Positions 1 through 12,100 of a stretch of 64,000 nucleotides of DNA are shown here, one piece after another. A program made the position numbers and the translations under genes. Where the stretch lies: positions 1,681,501-1,745,500 of the forward strand of contig NC_092602.1 of NCBI RefSeq assembly GCF_047663525.1, written 5' to 3'. This DNA is from Anas platyrhynchos. Lineage: Eukaryota; Chordata; Aves; Anseriformes; Anatidae. The notes below the pieces were generated by a model. That model did not search any database, was not told the origin of the DNA, and worked only from the letters and a program-made list of their open reading frames with translations. Positions within the stretch are counted from its first letter, which is position 1. Every line of letters starts with the position of its first letter.

Positions 1-920
1 CATTCATTACTCAGGTTTTCCCCAGACTGAATGTATAATAATTACCAGGGTAATGCTTCACAACTGAGCCCAGTCTGTGCCTCCCATTCGGAGGCTCTGA
101 CCTCTTCACTTGTTTTTGTGGGCTCTCAGGGGTCTCAGTGCTACAGCACAATTATGTGAAAAGCAAAAGTTGCATACGACATGGGGGAGTGAAGCTTGAT
201 GTTGTCATTGCAGATAAGTGGGGCCTGACTTTAGAATAACTTGGTTTCATGTTTTCATATTGTTCAGCATCTGTCCTTCACACAGATTTCCCAAAGAACA
301 AGTCAGTTGGCAGCTCTGTCCTTGGATCTTAACGGTACCAAATTTCTGGCTGAGCACTGAGAGTCTGCCTCTGACTGCATCAAGCCTCAGTGCTGCATGC
401 ATGCAACAATGTCTGTTTCTTGGGGCTGAAGAATAAGGAAACAAAAGCATAGCTGGTGGAGAGCTGTCTGAATTTAAACCTTTTCAGGCACTGTAAGAAA
501 TGTTACAGTACAGAAAATGCGTAATGAGAAACCTTACAAAGCTGCAAATATTCAGTTGGTATGGAAAAGGAAAGCTGCAGTCTGATTTCCTTCTCGTCTG
601 TGCCTTTTTTTCTTAGCACCATTCATAACATGGGATATATTTTTCTTATTTAGATAAGCTTAGGCACTGGCTGTTTATTTCAATAGTCTGCAGCTGTCAT
701 GTAGAATGAATACACTTAGAAAACTGATGTGGTTGTGGGAATGCACGTTGTTTGGCATCATTATTATATTAAAAGTCCAGAAAAAATAAAAAGGGTTCAT
801 TAAAAAACAAAAGGAATTGCTCTAACAAATTTAGCATTTTTTTATTGCACTTGCCTCCAAGTTAAACAAACAGATTGTACAGAACAATCCCAAACACTGC
901 TCTCCTTTTTATTCTCGCAG
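1..920 (+). other. SVOP: SVOP intron sequence
   Basis: This stretch precedes the first recognisable SVOP exon. It is AT-rich, has no frame with SVOP-like coding content, and ends in a pyrimidine-rich acceptor (TTCTCGCAG, ending at 920). It is read as the intron upstream of the third-last coding exon. The rest of the gene lies to the left of the window. Confidence 0.7.
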
Positions 921-1002
921 AAATGTTCTTACTGTGCTGCTCTTCATTGCAAGAGCTTTTATTTCAGGAGGATTTCAGGCTGCTTATGTTTACACTCCTG
1001 AG
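921..1002 (+). CDS. SVOP: SVOP coding exon, third from last
   Basis: The first base completes a codon split by the preceding intron, and 27 codons follow, ending TPE before donor GTAAGG. It encodes a hydrophobic helix with ARAFISGG, the sugar-transporter-like signature region of MFS proteins. Confidence 0.93.
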
Positions 1003-1996
1003 GTAAGGAGGCTGATTTTGTAATGAGAATATTTAAGGGGAGTGAGAACATGGTGGGAAAGTCATTTTAATGACCTCTTCACAACGGACCTAACCCCAGA
1101 TATGAGTTCACGATCTTGTTGTCGTTGTCTAACAGAACGTGCTCTAGTGCCACTTATTAATTTCCGTTGATTAAGGAGACAGAAGGAAGGGCAGAGAGCT
1201 GCCCACTTGGGTTAACAGCTTAATGCTTTGTTCACAGGTTTATCCAACAGCCACGCGTGCTCTGGGGCTGGGAACGTGCAGCGGAATGGCCAGAGTGGGA
1301 GCCCTCATAACCCCGTTCATTGCACAGGTAAATTCCCTCCTCCCGAAGCTGATGGCACGGGAAGGTGATGGAGAAGCTGCCTCTGTGCTGCAAGGGCTGT
1401 ACCAAGGGCAGTCTGTGCATGATGGATTGAAGGAGAGTTGTTGCTTATTTCCTTGAGGAGGGTCCAGGCTCACCTCTGATTTTACCTCTTACTCCAGAGG
1501 TCATATGATGGGGAATAAATAACCAAGGAGCCGGCTGCTGCATGGATGTAAGGGTGGTTTGTGAAAAACATTGCAAAAGATAGGTCTTAAATAGGGGGAA
1601 GAGCACAAACCAGATCAAGAGAGCTCTTGCTGCAGTCTCCTTTCCAACCATATTCCCTGTGCTGGAGAGCGCTGTAATGGGTTAAATTGCCACGGCACTA
1701 AAATTCATCCTACTACACTAGGATTTGTGCTTCTTTCTGTGATAAGCCTCAGTAAGTACTATTTTGTATTTTCCGCCTTTTTTCTGCAGGTGATGTTGGA
1801 ATCCTCAGTCTATTTAACACTGGTGGTTTACAGTGGATGTTGCCTGCTGGCCGCTGTGGCTTCCTGCTTCTTGCCCATTGAAACAAAAGGCCGTGGACTG
1901 CAGGAGTCCAGCCACAGAGAATGGGGACAGGAGATGGTTGGGAGAGGATCTCATTCCCCGGGAGTCACCAGGTCAAACTCTGGATCACAGGAATGA
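921..1996 (+). CDS. SVOP: SVOP, synaptic vesicle 2-related protein, C-terminal part (partial gene, last three coding exons)
   Basis: SVOP is a 12-pass membrane protein of the major facilitator superfamily found in synaptic and microvesicle membranes; its transported substrate is not settled. Coding segments are 921-1002, 1238-1327 and 1790-1996, each with a consensus acceptor, GT donors after the first two, and a TGA stop at 1994-1996. Together they encode about 126 residues: a transmembrane stretch ([12 protein letters not shown]), the MFS-like loop [13 protein letters not shown], a helix with ITPFIAQV, and the last helix ([17 protein letters not shown]). The cytosolic tail contains [16 protein letters not shown] and ends SNSGSQE, matching vertebrate SVOP almost residue for residue. 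The paralogue SVOPL has a different tail. The N-terminal three quarters lies outside the window. Confidence 0.95.
1238..1327 (+). CDS. SVOP: SVOP coding exon, second from last
   Basis: Acceptor TTCACAG ends at 1237 and donor GTAAAT starts at 1328. The exon is 30 codons in phase 0 and starts [12 protein letters not shown], the conserved cytosolic loop of SV2/SVOP-type transporters. It continues into the next membrane helix. Confidence 0.95.
1790..1996 (+). CDS. SVOP: SVOP terminal coding exon
   Basis: Acceptor TTTCTGCAG ends at 1789. The exon carries 68 codons plus TGA. It encodes the last transmembrane helix and the cytosolic tail; the closing residues RSNSGSQE are diagnostic for SVOP. Confidence 0.95.
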   Translation: MMLESSVYLTLVVYSGCCLLAAVASCFLPIETKGRGLQESSHREWGQEMVGRGSHSPGVTRSNSGSQE

Positions 1997-4900
1997 TGGG
2001 ACACGAAATCCTGAGGAAAGAATGGATGATCTGATCAAGATATGGTTCACAAAAGTCCAAGCCTGAAGCGTAGAAAGCAGACCATACTGTCACTGCCAAT
2101 GTCATGTGTCAAACTGCAGGAACTTTTGGGTTGAGCCCAAGCAAATTGCATCTCTACTGCTCCTTGCTCACACTCATGAAAACTTTGCTTCCGTATTGAG
2201 AGGCATTTGATCCCGATACCATTTGAAATTTAGCAGGAAGGGTTTTTCTTAAGTTTCTTGTGCTTGCATGGTCAGCTACTCAGCTTAAAATGTCCCGTGT
2301 CAAGCAAATAGCTAACTGAATGCCACTCAGTATAAGCTGTAATTAAAATAATGTACTCTCGATGCCTAAAATCAAAAGATTTATATTTATTGTGTACCTG
2401 GCATAGCACACGGTGGATTCCATTCACTACAGGATAGGTTTTATGAATTAGATGCCTGCCTTGCACTTTTTAGCCATCGACAACAACAAAATGAGGTAAC
2501 AGCAAACCAACCAATGCTTTCTAGTTCCCTTGCTTACGGGTTCTGCTCCTTGAGAATTAACAGGCACTGTAAGTGAGACTGCTTGGAATCTATCTCCTGA
2601 ATGTTTCTGCCTCCCGAGGCAGGTAGTTTCGGTTGGTGAGGAGTGGTATTTGTTGCAGAGATGGAACCTCATATGAAAAATGTAAATCTTGATGGTTTGG
2701 AGCAGAAATTGACTTTTCTAACGTTGCCAGAAACACTGAGCACTCTGTTTGTTGCCTGGTGAAGACTGCTTCGGCTGTACTGGTGTCTCTGTGTGTGTGA
2801 AGATGCACGCTGTGTTTTTCTGCATGGGTCCGGGTCTGTTTCTGCTCAATTTGCCTAAGTATGTTCCCGCAGTGGTGTAGCCAGGCCCTTCGATCAAGAT
2901 GCCTCCGTCGGAACAGCTGCGTGTAGCGGTTTGGATGGAGCCGCTTTCAAGTGGCTCCCAACAGAAGCTGGTCTCCTGACAGCTGGACTGAACTTCTCGA
3001 GAGCTGCAGATCGTACATCGACTGCAACGTCAAGCTGGTGACAAAGGAATGTACCTGGCATCATGTCATAAACATACAAAAATCCTGGGAAGAGCCAAAC
3101 CGCGATCTTCCTTGGAAGAGGAGCTGCTCTCCTTCAGACGTAGCTAGCCTGCGGAGGTCGGTGACCCTGGAGAATGTAAAAGTTCAGGTGGGGATACGTT
3201 TGTCTTCTTTGTCTGAAATCTGTCACTATGCAGGGAGTTAGGTTTCAGAGTCTGTGGACATGCAGCGAGGAAATACGTAAGGAAACTGAGACCTGCCCTA
3301 GCCACGTCTCAGTTTATTTTACGGATTCCAGACTGTGGAACACACAACCAAATGTGAGATGGACTAGATGCTAATCACTAGGCTGTGGGAAAGCAATACA
3401 TTTTTGTAATACGTGTGGTCAGTTGTCTCACATAAGCATAGGTAAGTGTGCAATAAATTTTGCACAGTAGGCTATTTTACATATTCTGGGAACCAGGCCC
3501 CTTTTCTCTGGGGCAACAACAGGTCACTGAGTCCGTGTTTGGGTGCAATACAAATGAACACAGTTGGGGTTCACCTTTCACTTAGGGATTTGCAGCACTG
3601 TAGTGTGGTATAATGCTCTAAGACATATTAGGCTGTCTCTTTTTAGCACTGAAGGAAAATCAGAAGTGGATAATTCCTTAAAGAAGTGGAGGAAACTCAG
3701 ACTAATAAAAAATAAGGCCAAAGAGATTGTTGATATTCTGTGTTTGCGTATCTTCTGCTGAGAAAGGTTAAAGTTTGACAAGGCACCAGAGCGTCTGTCC
3801 ACTCATTTACCACTGGATGATGGTGACTGCAGTGAGAGAGTCCAGAAGCAGTTGGTGTGAGCGGGCAAACTTTCCTTCTCACAGCTGTGAAAATGCAGCT
3901 TGGCTGTGGCTGAGGACGTAGAACCACCCTGTCCGTCCCCCGTTGCTCTGTGTCGGTTCGGTTCGCGTTGTCTCTGCTGTGTCTGCGTCCCCTGTGCTCA
4001 GCCTCCAGCAACCTCACGTTCCAGTCAGTCCTCAGCAAACAGAGGGGGCTCTCACGGAGCTGACAACCAGCGCAAGGAATTTGTTTTCACCTCCTTTTGT
4101 CAGGCTGTGGTTGGGAATTTTCCCAGTGTAAAACTGGGGCAGCTCAGTGCTGCCTCCGAGCACAGACACCCCAACTGGTTGCCCACTTGGGCGCACCCAG
4201 AGGCTCGTGTCTCTTCTCACCACGCATTTGTGCAGTTAGTTATGTTTACAGCACGGTGTACCCCAAAAACTGGAGGGCTTCAGGGGGAATTCAGCCCCCG
4301 TCAGAGGTCAGGGTGGATGCAAAGTGCAATCCGTGGCCTGAAGGAACGGCGCCTTACAGCCGAGCTGCTGCATCTGTCTGTCTGTTACTGGAGGCCTTGG
4401 GGTTCAGATTCTGCTTTTCCAGTGTTAATGTTCACATAGCGCTTCATTTTTTCTCAGTCAGTATTCAACAGCTTTAAAAGACTGCATTGCCATGGCCTTC
4501 AAAACGTGCAGTCAGAGTTTTAGGGAAGTTTATCTATCTCATAAACTCGCACACGTGCATACTTCAAACAACATTTTTCCCAGGTACCGATTTATTGGTA
4601 ATGCAAAGCCTTTTGATGCTGTTGAGTAGCTCACTTTTAACCTGTGACATTTACAGTATTAAAAAAATATATATATTGAAGGCATTTTTGCTTTTCACTT
4701 TTAACAAATTCTGCATTGAGAATGTATATAATGGTACGAGTGCCAAGACTGGTCCTGCTGGGACAGCTTCACGTTCTGGGTCTTTGATTTAAAGACGGAG
4801 ATGCCTCCAGCATGCTCCAAAGCTTGGTGAGGTCTGTGAGGGTCTCCACGGACATTCACGGGCTGTGGGCGAGCTGAGCAGAGAGCACAGGCAGGAGCCC

Positions 4901-5545
4901 ACCACGGCTGACATCAGTAGGAGCCTATTGCACACGTAGGAAACCGAGGTTCGGGTTCTGCAGGTGCTTGGATATTATTAATAACGGGAGGACACTTTAG
5001 TTCACTGAAACATGGAAAACCATTTGGCTTGATACACAATAGCCTAAAAACGATCACAAGTCATATTTTGTTAATATGGCAACACCATCGATGTATATAA
5101 TAAGCTTCCAAAGATTGTTTTACACACCGTCGAGTATTTTTCACTGATGGAGGAATTCATAGAGCTAGTTCATTTAAAAAAAAAAAGATAAAGTCAGATA
5201 ATTTTGGATTAAAATTGAGAGCAAACAGAATTGTGGGATTCAGAGTTTTGCTAACTGTCCAATATCTTCATGTGCAAAGCTGTTGTGGGAAAATACTTCT
5301 CCAAGTGTGCTTTGATGGAATGATTCAGTATTCCTAAATGCTTGCCGAAAGAACATTGAATGTTTTCTTGTGTTTGAATGTACAGTTTCTAAGCTGGATA
5401 CATTTTAATGTTTAAAAACTTTGTGTATATCAGGCTTGTTGTAAAATATTCCTTTTGTTCCTATGTTCCCGATGCGACATTGGATAGTTTAATTCCACAC
5501 TCGATATTTTATGTTAAACAAATAAATAGTTTTTTCAGTAAAATT
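1997..5545 (+). other. SVOP: Probable SVOP 3' UTR
   Basis: About 3.5 kb downstream of the SVOP stop is AT-rich, lacks coding content on either strand, and ends in typical transcript-end sequence. AATAAA occurs at 3452-3457 and again at 5521-5526. The second is preceded by AT-rich sequence and followed by T-rich and then G/T-rich sequence, so it is the better candidate end. The extent is inferred; no transcript evidence is available here. Confidence 0.5.
5521..5526 (+). terminator. SVOP: Candidate SVOP poly(A) signal AATAAA
   Basis: A canonical hexamer at the end of an AT-rich block, followed by T-rich and then G/T-rich sequence (GGGCTGTTTGG near 5594). A second AATAAA at 3452-3457 could give a shorter transcript. 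Confidence 0.45.
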
Positions 5546-8500
5546 GCTGCTGGCTCTTCCATGGGACTTTTACAGAGGGTAAGTAACTCCGCTGGGCTGT
5601 TTGGTCTCGGCGTTCAGCTCTTTGAGCTTTGGGGACTCAGCCGGATGCCCAGAGGGGCTCAGAGCTCTGCAGACCTGGCTTCGTCTGCGTGTTTTGTGCC
5701 TTTGGACCTGGAGGAAAGCCACAGGAGCCCTGTCTGCCTTGTACGTAACCTCACAGATTACTACAGCTAAATAATTGAAAAATTATCTGACAATCTTCAG
5801 TTGCCTCTTGGATTTCATTTAATTTGGGCAATAAAAGCCAGGCAGCTTTGCTCCTTGCCTGGGGGCTGTTCTGGCACTGCCTTTAACGCCGCGACGCACG
5901 GCTGCGCATCACACGGGCACGCAGGGAGGTGGCTGCGCGTGTCTGGACTTTGGGGCAGGGAGGGTCCTTTCTGCTCATTAACTTTTTAATGTAAGCTTTT
6001 ATTTTACCTATCTCGTTGTTATAAAATCAAATCAAGCGCACGGCCCCGTGTTCCCCTGCCCTTTAAGTGATGTTCTTGTTTTGAAGTCCGGCACTTTACA
6101 AACAGGAGGTTGCTCACGTCTGAGTCAAAACGAGGATCTGCACATACTTTGGATGCTAATTCGGCGTGCTCCCGTCCCGGCGTGCAGCAACCTTCCCTCT
6201 CTGCCACCGACAGTCCTTTGGGATGAAAAGTCTCATTTCTGGGAACAGAAACAGCCGGTAACTGCGGGAGCGATCGCGTTGTAGAAGCGATGCTTGGGGA
6301 GAATATTCATTCTTCTGTGTTTGCTGTGATTTTTTTGGCACCCTCAGCCATTTCTGAAGCTTGTTCTGCTTTCCAAAATGCCAGAGCTGCTGTTTGCTTA
6401 CAGAGGATAACTTTACTGATACTTGATGTATTTCCAGCTTTGTTTTGTGTCACAGGCAATCGTTGTTGGGAACTGTGAGTTTGTAAAATGTGCTGATGCT
6501 GGCCTCTGGAGATGGCATTTTTTTGCTTATCCAGGAAGTTTTTGCAGTAGCTGTCCAGGCTTCCCACTGCTTCTCTTCTACCTTACTGTGGCTGCAAAAA
6601 CGGACATAAATCTCCATGACTTCTACCCCACCGTGTTTCATTTGTGGCTTCCAGCAGCGTAAAACACCCATCCTGTGGCTCTGGTCTCCAAACACAGCGA
6701 TCAGCTGAGCCGAGTGAGAGCGTCCCAAATATTTCTGTTCTGGTCTGGGAGATCGTAGCGGGCTGGGGGCTATCAGCAGCAACGTGCAGGCAACCACATC
6801 ACTTCACACCGGGGTATTTCGGGTTCAAATGTCCACTCAGAAAGTGAAATGATGGCTTTTCCTTCCACAGGATGAAACATTTGGGAAAAATGTGCAGTTA
6901 AACACCGGGGAGAGGGAATGATGATCTGCTGAAGTGTTTCTATGAAATCAGCATTTGAGGCCCAACCCGTGCTGTCATTAATAAGAGAAAGCATCACACA
7001 GGAGGTGTTTGAGTATGACCTTTATTGTGCACACACATTAAATTGTGACCTTTTAGCAAATAAGCACAATTAGGCTGCAAATAAAATTAAACACCTAATC
7101 ATTCCTGCTTGTTTTCCGAGAGGCTGTGTAAGATCGGGTTTGTCTCCTGGCCCATGCAGGACAGCTGCTCCTAACGGCTCGAAGATCAGAGGAATCAAAA
7201 GCTTATTGCAAGCTTGCTTATGGCTTGCTGCTACCCCCCTGCCTCCCGAGTGTAACTCCCGAATTCGGAATGAATGAAATGGAGCGGATGCTATGGCACT
7301 GAATGGCTTTTACTGCAGAGGCACCGCAGCCCGTTAAGTTTCACACTAATCAAGGGTAAATTTTCTCCATCTATTGTCATCTATCCTTTCTATCACATCC
7401 ATCACTGTCCTTTTCTGGACTGTCACCCTCCAAACGTGGCTGCGATCTATCAGGTGAGCTGCCAGGTGGAGTGGGAAACCCTCCTGGCAGAGAGGCCGGA
7501 CACCACGGGGGCTCCTATTTCTCCTGTGTCTGTGTTTTTTTAACAGGCTGCAGAGGTGCATCAGCTACCGGCGTCAATAAGAGGACAAGTAGTTAGGTGT
7601 TGCCCTCAGCAGAGCTTTTCAGGGCGTTCTGACTTGCAAAGTGCGCAGCACGGGCAGTCGCACGGTGCTTGGAGGAAAACTGTGCCACGGGAAGGTCTCC
7701 CAGGGCACAGCAACCTCCGTGGTGCCGAGATGAGTCCCGATTGTACCCACAGGGCACAGATCTCTTGTGTGCAACCCACCCCAGCAGCACGGAGTGCTCA
7801 TCACCGCTCTTCTCCTTGGGGAACCTGAAGCAACTCATCGGGAGTTGGATCCTTCGGCAGAGCACAGCAGTGCCCGGGCTGCGGCCATAAAACGAGCCCT
7901 TCCCATGGGCTGCTTAGAATCCAGGGCCCCAGGAGGCAAAGTGAACCCAACTGCATGGCAGCCGCTCTCATTCACTGCCTTGTACATCCCCAGCCAGGCT
8001 ATTTCTGGCATCCAGGGGGAGAGGAGCTGCAGCAGAAAGGAGCAGGGAGCCGGCTGGGCTGCAGAGGAGAGCAGAGCAAGGCAGGCACTGGGCTTAGGAT
8101 CACCGCCTGCCTTTGGGTTTGAGGCTAACGCTGCTCGACCCTTTCTCTTTGTGAAGTCTTCAGAGCAAGAAAGGCACCCGGCACGGGAAAACTGGTGGGG
8201 CTGACCCTTCGGAGAGCTGTCCCCCATGCCAGCCCCCCCCCGGCTGCAGCGCTGCTGCTCCGGCCCCGTCTCACGGCCGAAGGAGACGAGGAACCGAAGC
8301 GCCCGTGGGAGTTTTAGGGCCAAGAGCGGCTATTTTGCGTATGCTCCCTGCTATATATAGAACCTGGCAAGTACGCGGGGCTGGAACATGTTGCTTTTGT
8401 TACTAAAAACATCATCTGGAAAGCCCATTTTAGGTCACTGCTGCTGCCTGTTGCCAGCTACACTAACCAGGTGCCGTAGGACCCGTGCTCGGTCCTGGCA

Positions 8501-9016
8501 TTAAGGAAAGCTGGCGGAGCCGGAGCACGTGCCCTCGGAGCGGTGGTCACTTCCCTGGGAGCTCCACAGCTTCTTCCTACTAAGGAGCTTTTGTCTCCCG
8601 GGGGGAGCCTGCAAATCTAATTAGGCTCTGGGTGTCTGGGCAGTCGGTGAAGACCTCGGGTGGCACCGGCTCGGATTCAGATCCCGTCCTGGATGGCAGG
8701 ACTGCCGGGATTGCAGCCGAACCCTTTGCAGACTGATCCCCGGGACAGAAGTGCACTTTGCCACAGATAACGAGTCCAGATTTTAAAGCACTTCCTTTAG
8801 GTAGGGCGTGCGAGGCCACGGCGGAGGAAATTCAGCCATCTGGCTAACGGCAGCGACAGAACTGGCAGCAGCCCGAAAACGAGACACCGGGAAGCGGCGC
8901 CGAAGCTGGCAGGAGGGTCGAGCAGCCCACGTGTGCATCACCACCTTATTTGCATCTTTCTGCTGTGATTTCTAAGCTACTGCTGTCACGCTAATCCCGG
9001 CTGAGCGGGCAGCAAC
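5546..9016. other. Convergent spacer between SVOP and DAO
   Basis: SVOP (+) and DAO (-) converge here. I found no coding exon, RNA gene or clear repeat family. The left part is AT-rich and the right part (7.6-9.0 kb) GC-rich. A reverse-strand AATAAA (TTTATT at 7021-7026) is the nearest clear candidate for a DAO poly(A) signal, but it would imply a 2 kb DAO 3' UTR. Confidence 0.5.
7021..7026 (-). terminator. DAO: Weak candidate DAO poly(A) signal
   Basis: Reads AATAAA on the minus strand, about 2 kb beyond the DAO stop. I saw no closer canonical hexamer, but non-canonical signals are common, so this is only a possibility. Confidence 0.2.
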
Positions 9017-9148
9017 TCACAGGTGGGACTGGGGCGGTCCGGCCAGCTGCTTCTCCTGCAGGATGCTCCCCAGCAGCCTGGCCGCTGCCATGGCGCAGCC
9101 CCAGTGGATGGTGATCCCGAAGCCGCCGTGCCCGTAGTTGTGTATCAC
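9017..9148 (-). CDS. DAO: DAO last coding exon (SHL peroxisomal signal)
   Basis: Encodes residues 305-347. [19 protein letters not shown] contains the FAD/active-site Gly313. Residue 314 is Phe instead of human Tyr. The protein ends PPQSHL, a type 1 peroxisomal targeting signal identical to human. Confidence 0.96.
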   Translation of the reverse strand: MIHNYGHGGFGITIHWGCAMAAARLLGSILQEKQLAGPPQSHL

Positions 9149-12100
9149 CTGGGGAGAGGAGAAGGCGTCAGGGCTGTGCTGGAGCCCCTGGAGCCGCTGT
9201 GATGCCCAGGAATATCCCGACTGAGCACGAGGTGCTGGTGCCTGCGCAGCGCCTGCTCCTGCCAAGGGAAATGACTTTGCTTCAGCTGGAGCCCGTCTCG
9301 CTGCTGGGATTGATAGCTACACCTCTCCTGCACCAAGGCAGTGGAGATATGATGTGCTGATACAGGAACGGAGCGATCTGTAAATTAATTCACACATGGC
9401 GCTGCTTTGAACCATGCTCTGGGCTTTGCCTGAATACACCGAGTTCTTCCCAAGCCTCTCCAGCTAAAAACTGAATATATTTTCCCTACATTTAATTACA
9501 TTTTGCAGTCACCATCCCCTTTGGAGCTTTAATCTCTTCTTCAAAGCTATGGAGAGCTACACATGCAGGCAATCAAACCAGGGATTCCCTCTGCAGCTCT
9601 GCTGCTGGGCTCTCAGACAGAAGCGCCAAGGAGCGATGCGGTCCTGCACCAGCAGGCGCTGAGCTGAGGGTGCAGGGGCAGGCACTGAACTGAGCCATTC
9701 CCAGTCTCCTTCCTCTTAAAAAAGAGACATTAGCAGCGCATCGCCTTCGTGCCTGAAGCAGACACCCGGCCTTACCTGTGCTGAGATGAATTTATCAGCC
9801 CCCCAGCAGCCACAGCCCCACGGGTGTCTCTGCCTTCACCACGATCCCTTTCGTGCTGCCCTTTTTTTAAAGGAGACGTGGTGTTCCCAGGCACAAGTGC
9901 TGCACGCAGAGGCTCCCAGCAGAAAATCAAATCACACCGCTACAAACACCGCCAGCACTGCACGGCTCCCGTGTGCCTCGTGGTTCTGGGAGCAGCAGGG
10001 CCAGGGGGCTTGGCGCCTCCACGTTTTTCTCCCATCTCTTTTTTAGTGTCTGAATTTGTGAAGCTCCAGCTGCAGCTTTTTCTTTGGCAGGAGCACTCCC
10101 TGCCCACTCTCCCCATAAAACCCTTTAATAAATAAATAAAGAGATAAAAAGGGCCCAGGGATTTCCCCGTTACAAGGGGGAGGTGTCACGAGGACCACCG
10201 ACGGCAGGACAGCGTGGCTGAGCGGGTGCTGATGTCGTGCTGTGATCAGCACATAATTAGCACCGTGGTTAACGATGTTCAGCACTGGGGGGCTGTGCAC
10301 GGTACCTCTGCCTGCGAGTGCCCGTGGCGGAGGGTCTCCCTCTCCAGGCGGACCCTGGGGCGCGCCGGTCTCAAGCCGCTCCACTCCTCCACGATCTTTG
10401 CTTTCTGAAACCAAAAGCCCGTCAGCCCCTGCCCAGCAATCCTCCTCGTTAGGCAGCTGGAAGCACAACAGGGTTACAGAAACCCCGCCAGCTCCCCTGG
10501 CTTGCTGAAGGCAGGCGGGCAGTGCTGATGGGAAGATCCAGATTTTGGGGGCTTTTCCTCAACGCCCGTGCCCGGTGCCACGGCGCTGGGTTAGGGGGAA
10601 CCCACCTGGAGCGAAGGCAGCAGCTTGCAGCACCTCTCCCAGATGGTTTTGTGGTCCTGGGCGCTGTTCTCTTCGTTCCAGTTGCCTGGCTGGAATATCC
10701 CACCCAAAACCGTGAACTCACTCCTGCACCAAGAGCACAAGGCAATGAACGGGTCCCCAGGGGTTCCTGGTGGGGTCAGCAGGCAGGGACTCGGTGTGGG
10801 TGTGATTTTTGGGGTCCTGCCATGCCCCGAGCCTGCAGCGTGCTCCTGCCTGAGAGACCCTGGTGCCAAGCAGGCGAGAGAGCGGTGCCTGCGTGTCTGC
10901 TGCCTTGCCACAGGTAATTAGCCCGAGTCGTTCATTAAGCACTATCAGCACCCAACGGGCCCATGCCTGGGCAGAACAAGTGGCAGCCTGCGCCAGGGCC
11001 CCGCCGCCCCCTGAGGGAGGAATTTCTTCCTTATATCTACTCTAAATCTCCCCGCTTTTACTTTACAACCTCTCCCCCTTGCCCTGTCGCTATCCCCGTG
11101 CCTGCATGCAGGAGCTGGCGGCTTCCTTTGGGAGCCAGCCCGGTGCCCAGCGGTGCCAGCGCCAGCAAAATGCACCCGGGGAGAGGAATCGCCGTGCAGC
11201 TGGGGCTGTGATAAGCAATCAGCTTGGAATACTTCGCTTGGGAGCTGCGAGCATTCAAAGTCCCTATTTATCTAATGGCTCGCTGCCTAACCCTGACACA
11301 GCAGCACAAGAGGAGGTACCAGAAACGCAGCACTCGAGTTACAGCTTCAAAACCCTTCTCTGCTGCCAAAGCCGCTCTCAGGGGGCAGCAGGCAGGATGG
11401 GCAGCAGACACGTATTTATTCAGCCTGCAGTTTAGCTCTCTGAGCGTATGATGCCATCGCACAGAGATCCCTGCTCCCCTAAGAAAGCCCCTGGTGGGAG
11501 GCAGGCGGGCAGCGCAAGGTAAGTGCCGGGAGCTGGGCTCTGCCTGGGCACTGCCACTCACGGAGTTTTGGGATGGGTTTGGTCCTTGGTAGGGGACAGA
11601 GGATGGGGAAAGCAGGGCTCTGGGGAGCTGTCTGCTCCGAGCAGCTGGGCTCCCTCATGCCCCAGGCTGGAGCAGTTTCCCTGCGGGCAACCTGAGCCTT
11701 TTTTGAGTGCCCTCATCCTCCTGCTCTCCTCCCACGCAGCAAATAAAATAATAGCAGCATCAGGCCAGGTACGAATCCAGGCCGGGTTTATACGGCTCAA
11801 ATCATCTTGTAGGGCTGCCGTAACGAGGGCTCTGCGGGGCAGATGCCAGCAGGGAGCCGCGCTGGTGTGGGTGCTCTGCGAGGACCAAGCACTGTGCCGC
11901 TGCCACCTACCCCGGGATGACGTACGGCGAGTTGTAGATCCCCGAGTCCATGTCGTGAGTGATGACGAAGTGCTTCACCCACGGGGCCTGCACCTGGGGG
12001 AGGAAGGCAGGAGGTGAGGGGGGAGCGGGGCGCCCGGCCAGGGGGATGGATGTGGTGCAGGCACAGCCTCACCTTTAGGACCTGCCCGCGGGCGGGCTGC

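Noticed and set aside
3900-4439. 179-codon plus-strand open frame in the SVOP 3' UTR
   Set aside because: Overlaps other open frames, has no family resemblance, and lies in probable 3' UTR.
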